From: Calcarisporiella thermophila CBS 279.70
Lineage: Eukaryota > Calcarisporiellomycota
Length of the DNA stretch: 39,993 bases
Assembly (NCBI RefSeq): GCF_041956535.1
Contig: NW_027192205.1
Span: 266,468 to 306,460 of the forward strand
Direction: 5' to 3'
This document shows positions 34,504-39,993 of this stretch, one piece after another (the first letter of the stretch is position 1; each line of letters starts with the position of its first letter). The translations under genes were made by a program, and so were the position numbers. The notes below the pieces were generated by a model that had not been told where the DNA came from, searched no databases, and saw only the letters and a program-made list of their open reading frames with translations.

Positions 34504-35134
34504 TCACGGATGAACGTAGACGCTCTCCGTCCAAACGGTGGCGACGGGCTGGCCTGGTCTAAACCGAGAAAGATAAAAAAAGGGGGGGGGGCTAAGACGA
34601 TTTGCCAGAAAAAAACAACTAGGGAGAATAAAGCCCAAGCAAACGTCAAGCTACTAACACCTCTCTCCAATAGAGCCCTATTTGGAGCGTATAATAGCCG
34701 GCCTGCCGCATGCAAAGCTCCTCGAAGTAAAAATAGGCGCTCTCGCTATTATACACGTCGCGGAGCACCCTGGCGTTGGCGGAGCGAGTCCCAAGTATCT
34801 GGCTCTCATCCACCATCGAGCCATCGCTCCTGGTCGCAAACACATACGCGTACAACGGGGCCGTGTACGAGACTAGATTTCTGTGGGTTGGTTTGAAAAT
34901 AGGCTTCAGAGCCGTGCGGTTGGGCCACCAGCATCATCGACCAAACAATTCCACATGGCTTTACCTTGTAATGACTTCTCCGGCCTGATCGAGCGGGTGG
35001 CATTGGACAATCAGCGACTCTCTGAGCTTTGTAGTCGGTGTAGAGAGGAGAGTCCGTATCAGCCATCCCCCCACCATACTCTGGCTCTCAGCAAAACAGG
35101 GGACCCACCTTGTGCGTCTTGCTCCAGCCGTCAT
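34504..35134 (-). CDS. Miniature velvet-domain protein, copy 2
   Basis: Preferred model: four exons, 35134-35109, 35021-34965, 34880-34659, 34558-34504, all phase 2, 119 aa. Velvet parts: SLIVQCHP (first strand), TAPLYAYVFATRSDGSMVDE (aligns with SPLVIFCSPIDDKG of copy 1), ILGTRSANARVLRD, YFYFEELCMRQAGYYTLQIGLY, and last strand ATVWTESVYVHP. The segment between the DG turn and ILGTR (about 30 residues in copy 1) is absent, so one strand and loop seem lost. An alternative last junction (donor after 34661, acceptor before 34548) gives 115 aa but a weaker acceptor. Same strand, intron-phase pattern and fold as copy 1, so probably an old tandem duplicate. Function inferred only from family. Confidence 0.68.
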
Positions 35135-35775
35135 TGTTGTAAATAGCAGAGCCTCTAGTAGGCTGCTGAGAGATGGAGAGCACGTACCTAGACTCCCAGA
35201 GGGAACAGAATATATGAGTGGCAGCTCAAGTCCCAACTGAGGGTTGGAATTAGGCCTCATTCACCTTGACATTTCAAAATGATCCTTCAACAAGAGAAAT
35301 GGCGGGCACCGGGTGAAAAGCCTCTCTCTCCGAAGCACCTAGGAAAAAAAAAACAAAAAAAGTGAGGCTTTCACATTTAGGTTCCTGACACCGAGGTATT
35401 GACAAGAGTATAAAGACAATCTATCTCCTCATCGATGAACCCCACAGCCAATCAGATTACATTGTTTGTTTTATTTTCGCAGGATTATTCATATGCTTGC
35501 CCCCTGATCTTCTCACGGCGGATACATTAGAGAGTTTATTAGACACAGATATCTCAAAAGTACTTCAAGTGAATTAAAGCATTATCGTATTTACAACGGA
35601 ATAATAAGACAAACTACCATAGCTAGTAGGATAAATCGGCGTGCTCAAAAAAGGCGAAAACAAGACAAGATTGAGGCTAGGATTGAGAAGCGAGGAAGAG
35701 ATGAGGGCAGTGTGGGATAATAAAACACAGGGTGTAATAAAAAAAAACTAAAGGGTAAAAATCCAATGCAAAAGT
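35135..35775. other. Spacer between GATA/PHD gene end and velvet copy 2 start
   Basis: About 640 bp. The right part is A-rich (3' flank of the GATA/PHD gene). The left part should contain the copy 2 promoter and 5' UTR. No credible coding frame. Confidence 0.5.
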
Positions 35776-37323
35776 TTATCCTCGAGTATATCGTCGCCGT
35801 CCGCTTTCTACAACGGGTGGCTGAGGCGTGCCGGGAGTATCCTTGGGCGTGCTCATCAACGGGAGCCTGCGCCTAGCCACTTCCACCACCACCTGTCGCT
35901 TCTCCAGATTCTCGCGGCAGCCATCGCCACAGAACCAAGGCTCATCGCCCTCCACGACTTCATCGGGAATCCTCCCTGAGGGGCAGCATGATTGGTGGAA
36001 TGCCCTTGGGCAGCCTTCGCACCTCACAAGCACATCGCCCTCCCAGGATTCGCGTTTATGGCAAGCGTAGCAGAAGAGTTGGAGCACGGGTCGCTCGCGG
36101 TCATGGATATTCTCGTGGGTAAATTCGGTCAGATCAAGCCGGGGGAGCTTGCAGACGAAGCCGTAGCCCTTGTAGTCGCATCCGTGTTTATTGCAGAGGG
36201 TCCGCTTTCCCCACGGCCCGGGGCGCCAATTGACCCCCTCCGTGGTTCCACAGTATCGGCACCAGTCTCGCTTCTCTCGTGTGAGCTCGGAGTAGAGGGT
36301 GTTGGGCAGTTTGGTAGGGCGCGGGGGAACTTTCCTACGGGAATCGACCCTGATCGGGACCGACTCCGGGCTCGAAGAAGGAGGATGGTTGTAAACGGGA
36401 AGAAGGGATGGAACTGTCCTGACCACATTTGCGTCCTCCTTTTCGGGCTGGCTTGCTTCAGCGTCTTCCGATTCCGCTTCTTCATCCTCGTCGTCCTCCT
36501 CCTCTTCTTCTGCATCAGCCTCCTGCTCACTCTCTGATTCTAAACTCTCCAGGTGAAGCTCGCCGACGCTGGCCGAACCTACCACACTGTTATTCGCAGC
36601 CCGTTGTTAGGATCAATGGATGCCAGGAGCTTTAGACGGGTTGATCGCTTACCTTAGGCCTTCATCTTCGCCCGGCACCGTCCAAGCGGTATCACTTGGA
36701 AGCAGGTGGGCATCGAACGTCAACTCATCCAAGTACTCTTCTTCCACCGATTTACCGAAAACCTCCGATTCCTCGCTCAGCTTTACTGGATTCAACGAGG
36801 CCTCCGCTTCACCATCCGTTCGCCGCCGTTTGCTCTCCGAGTCGGACCAGTCCTCCATCGACCTCTTCTCGGCCCGCACGGCGTTCTCCAAAAACTCGAA
36901 CATGTACATGTCGGGGGCCTCGTCGGGAGAGTAGGGCGGGGAGAGGGAAAGATTCTCCGTGCCACTCTCGCTGTTGTCCGTCTCCTCGGTGGCAAATGTG
37001 GCGGGAGTAAAGAACTCTCGATCGGCGCTCGGCGGAGGGGTGAAGAAGACGTCGTTCAGCAGGGTCTCTGTGTCGCGGAGGGGCTGGCAGGCAAATGTGA
37101 TGGTGGAGTTGGAGAGCGTGTGGTGGATGGGGGAGGAGCTGGGGAGCGAGAGGTGCGGGGGGAGCCCGAAATTCGGGACGTAGGCTTGTGAGCGCAATGG
37201 CGAGAATGCAGGTTGGGCAGGGTAGAAGGGGGAGACAAGGTGCGGCGGGTACATGGGGGAGCGGCCATGCTGGTCCCGGGAGGGCGCAGCATAAGCCGGT
37301 AACCAGTGGGTAGCAATGACCAT
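35776..37323 (-). CDS. GATA-like zinc finger plus PHD finger protein
   Basis: Two exons, 37323-36653 and 36586-35776, joined by a 66-nt intron with CTAAC branch (phase 2), 493 aa. The N-terminal half is disordered, rich in Pro/Ser, then acidic (a long Asp/Glu run near 245-268). A GATA-like finger follows: Cys333, Cys336, 18 residues, then Cys355 in LCNKHGC where standard GATA factors have CNAC. The fourth ligand is therefore His358 or Cys360. A PHD finger follows (C4HC3: Cys396, Cys399, Cys413, Cys416, His421, Cys424, Cys443, Cys447), a histone-tail reader type. The pairing suggests a chromatin-linked transcription regulator in the nucleus. The tail is basic. It lies upstream of and on the same strand as the velvet pair. 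Confidence 0.88.
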
Positions 37324-38905
37324 GGCGAATCTTGCGCGCTAGACCAGGCGTGTGGGGGATGGCAGTGGGAGCGCAAGTGGGGGAAGTCGAGCTGGGGGGA
37401 GTTCAAGCGGGGGGATAGGCGGCGGGTTGCAAAATGAGAAATGGCCAGAGGCGGAACAAAAAATAAGAGCAGCAAGGCTAGCAGCGGGGCGGGAGGAAGA
37501 AGCAGGGAAAGCGAAAACACATATTTAAATAGAGGCGAGGCGAGCAAGATAGGAAAAAGAGGAAATAACTCGAACCGGAGATGCTTTTTTTGCTGTGTTT
37601 TACACTTTCATTTACATAAATTTGAGGGGTGGTACAAAGTTTAACGAGACTCGTTGGTGGAATCATATCTGACCTTGTGCGCGTCATTTATTTGCGAGAA
37701 TGAAAATGAAGCGGAATAAAACCTCTTTGGCCAAATACCCAGACCACCTTATTAATAAATTAGGCTTCCCCTCCCCCTGTGAAGTGGCCACTTTTTCCGG
37801 TCTCACCTTGGGCCGTCCCTCGCCCTCCTCCTCCTCCTCCTCCTCCTCTCCTCGCCCCCACTCCCCCGCCCTGCGCTGCGGCGCCCGCCCTCGTGGCCCA
37901 GAGCCACGGCTCCAGCCGCCCATGCCCGCAGCGAGGCCCTTGAGCGCCGGCAATTATCAACAGAGCAAAACAAAACAAAACACTTGAAACGTGCCCATTA
38001 TGGCTGGTTGCTCCCCTGCTAACACAGACCGCTATGAAAGGTGGGCTGTTTATTTGAGCGCCCTTTGAAAAGAGCTGATTTCCAACCAGCAGGAGCTGTT
38101 GTCCAACCATTTCATCATGCCATCCACCGTGGTACAGCCGTGTAAGAGGATCCTTTCATTTAGGATCCACACGCTCTGCTCTCGAATTGGCCTCATACAC
38201 TATTTACCCTGTATACACGACACGGCGACTGAATCACTGCTGAGTGCTGGCTGCTACCTCTGTTTCGACCCTACGCTAAACCGCTTTCTCCAGACGCTCC
38301 CTAACCCCTCGCCCCCACACTCCGAACCGCAGGATTTGATCTCGACCCCAAGCCTATCTTGAGATGAAACCAGCTTGTGACAGTGTGACTGCATCATTGG
38401 TGATGAGGGGCGGATGATTTGTTGTCAACAAACAATCCGGTCTCGAAAGCGCTGTAAACAGCAGCTTGCATTAACTCATCCTGACGCCTATGGCCGTGGG
38501 CCCGTATACTTTGCGGCGTGGTGACGGGGCAACAAAGCGGAGGAGGGCACTGACGTTGCCCTCGGAAGTTTGTGTTTGGCTGCTCAAGGGACTTGACATA
38601 CATTGCACGAGTACCACGGCTCTCCTGCCATGGGCTCCTAAGGTCCACGGAGGAGAAGCTTTTTGGAAAAAAAAGGGGGTAACCGAGCTGAATACACCAA
38701 ACATCCAAACCCAAAAAATAAATAAGCTAAAATACTGATCATCGGCCTCCAATGGAGAAAAGCGCTGCGCAAATCTCTGCTTGGCCAATCTCCATAGGGC
38801 CCAGCAGATAAGCTATCAGCACCCTTTATTCGTACAGCTTACTCTAATCATGTACAGCGCGCTCTATCCAGAGAGCGAAAAAAAAATACAGGATGATACA
38901 CCTTA
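37324..38905. other. Intergenic region with a CTC microsatellite
   Basis: About 1.6 kb. The left 250 bp should be the promoter of the GATA/PHD gene (a TATTTAAATA sits near 37520). A CTC repeat lies at 37824-37850. Many overlapping frames of 80-115 codons are present on both strands, but none shows a domain or consistent splicing. Confidence 0.5.
37824..37850. repeat. (CTC)n trinucleotide microsatellite
   Basis: A run of CTC/TCC triplets of about 27 bp inside a C-rich stretch, in noncoding DNA. Likely length-polymorphic. Confidence 0.8.
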
Positions 38906-39572
38906 TCACTCCCATTCCCACTCGCGCACCACATGCACGGGTTTCTTTCCCTTCGGCTTGGAGCGAACACTCTTATAGTACTGCCGGAGTTCGTCCTTGG
39001 TCATTAGTCTATTGTCCCACTTGGACCAGCGCAGGTGTTTATGGTTGTGGTTCCCCGCAGTTTCCGCAGAAGGAGGGGCAAATTTAGAAATTCGCGAGAC
39101 AGGTTTCCTTCGTTGAGAGAGATAAGAAAAAAAAGAGAGAATCAATACCAAGCGCTCGTGGGGCCCCTATGGGACCCATCCAGATCAAGGTCGCTCACTT
39201 TTTTGTATTTTTTGTACTCTCCTGCGCCCAAACCTCGACCCATACCTGTCGCCACCCTCGCTTTTTGTCGGCACGAGTCATACTTGCCGGGCGCGAAGTT
39301 GGTTCCCAAAACCGCTCCATACATAGATTCCACCAGAAAAAGTTAAGCTCTAGATCCACAATGCGACGCCATTGCCGCGAGACGGCAGATGCAAGGCATA
39401 ATGTCTGTGGGGGGAGATAGACGAGAATGCGGAGAGAGAGCTCCAAGGGGAGCTTGGAGAGGAAATCAATGGTATCGGCCCGGTTTTCGTTTGCATCGCA
39501 ATCAATGTCGGACAAATCGTCGCCATCCAACGGATGGCTGAGAGAGAGGGTGAGCTGTTTTCTGCGTGGCAT
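38906..39572 (-). CDS. F-box protein
   Basis: Two exons, 39572-39199 and 39107-38906 (91-nt intron, phase 2, GTGAGC donor), 191 aa. The F-box lies at about residues 34-80: LSKLPLELSLRILVYLPPQT, then ASAVSRQWRRIV and FFWWNLCMERFW, a good match to the Skp1-binding motif. F-box proteins bring substrates to SCF ubiquitin ligases. The part after the F-box is short and basic, with a run of Lys/Arg and the segment HLRWSKWDNRLMTKDELRQYY. It holds no WD40 or LRR repeats, so the substrate-binding part is unusual or lost. The start is the first ATG. Confidence 0.85.
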
Positions 39573-39993
39573 TGTGGGTGATCGAGAAGAGGGGAAAACG
39601 AGGGATACACCGCGAATAAGGGCACGTTCCTTTTGCGCTCGTTAAAATTTTTCGTATCTAAATACCTCTGTGACTGCCCAAAGGTATATCGGGGGTGGTC
39701 AAGCAAGAAAATCAATTTCACGCATCGAGAAAGAAGTCACGCATGGACTAGAAGAGATTAAATCACTGCGCAAATCATTTATGCCTTACTAGCAAAGCCT
39801 TTTTAGTTGATTTCGGTATCCCTAAAGCAAATACGAGGAAACTTTATTCGACTTGAAGGCACTCCATCCGATCAACATGATATGTCCACACTACATGTCC
39901 CAGTTCCTCTCGGTACCTCTCTCTTGCCAAAATAGTTACACCTAATATGCAATCCCTTCTCCCTATCCTCTTACAAGCCAGTGCATGTGCCTT
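39573..39993. other. Upstream flank of the F-box gene to window end
   Basis: About 420 bp that should include the F-box promoter. No coding frame or repeat of note. Confidence 0.5.

Noticed and set aside
35992-36537. 181-codon plus-strand frame
   Set aside because: Antisense to the GATA/PHD exon, whose zinc ligands are clear.
37760-38110. 116-codon minus frame over the CTC repeat
   Set aside because: The length comes from the trinucleotide repeat (a Glu/Gly run in frame); no domain or splice context.

Overview
The window looks like nuclear DNA of a filamentous fungus, probably an early-diverging one (Mucoromycota-like). Most genes carry short GT-AG introns (about 50-150 nt) with CTAAC/CTGAC-type branch points and TTTAG-type acceptors. 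There are no operons or Shine-Dalgarno sites, genes lie on both strands, and TATAAATA boxes sit 60-200 bp upstream of several starts. The content (Tudor-SN, an UNC93-like carrier, velvet-domain proteins, a GATA-like/PHD protein, a HUNK/KIN4-like kinase) fits a fungus. The exact phylum is inference. I rebuilt the spliced gene models by hand from reading frame, splice sites and family conservation. No tRNA, rRNA, CRISPR array or intact transposon was seen.

Layout. 0.7-4.2 kb: Tudor-SN (SND1) on the minus strand, 13 exons. 5.4-7.4 kb: an unrecognised acidic coiled-coil protein. 8.2-9.4 kb and 10.5-11.5 kb: a CECR5/HDHD5-type HAD hydrolase and an aldo-keto reductase, divergent around a promoter with two perfect TGACGTCA sites. 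11.5-16.2 kb: gene-poor, holding one small secreted Cys-rich protein built from two copies of a motif. 16.2-18.6 kb: a small heat-shock protein and an unrecognised secreted protein. 19.9-21.6 kb: an UNC93-like membrane protein. 22.9-26.1 kb: a Pro/Gln/Met-rich basic protein, a divergent USP-fold protein, and enolase-phosphatase E1 of methionine salvage. 27.1-32.8 kb: a long protein kinase with DFS in place of DFG, and an HSL-type alpha/beta hydrolase with Asp in place of the nucleophile Ser. 33.0-35.1 kb: two very small, divergent velvet-domain genes in tandem. 35.8-37.3 kb: a GATA-like plus PHD regulator. 38.9-39.6 kb: an F-box protein.

How the parts relate. The genes do not form one pathway. 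Many relate to stress and signalling: sHSP, AKR behind CRE sites, USP-like protein, Tudor-SN and the kinase. The right end (33-39.6 kb) is a same-strand run of candidate regulators: two velvet proteins, GATA/PHD and F-box. The strongest candidates for undescribed biology are the miniature velvet pair, the duplicated CxVTCx5PYCxCY secreted protein and the Asp-for-Ser hydrolase. All splice models are predictions that need transcript support.
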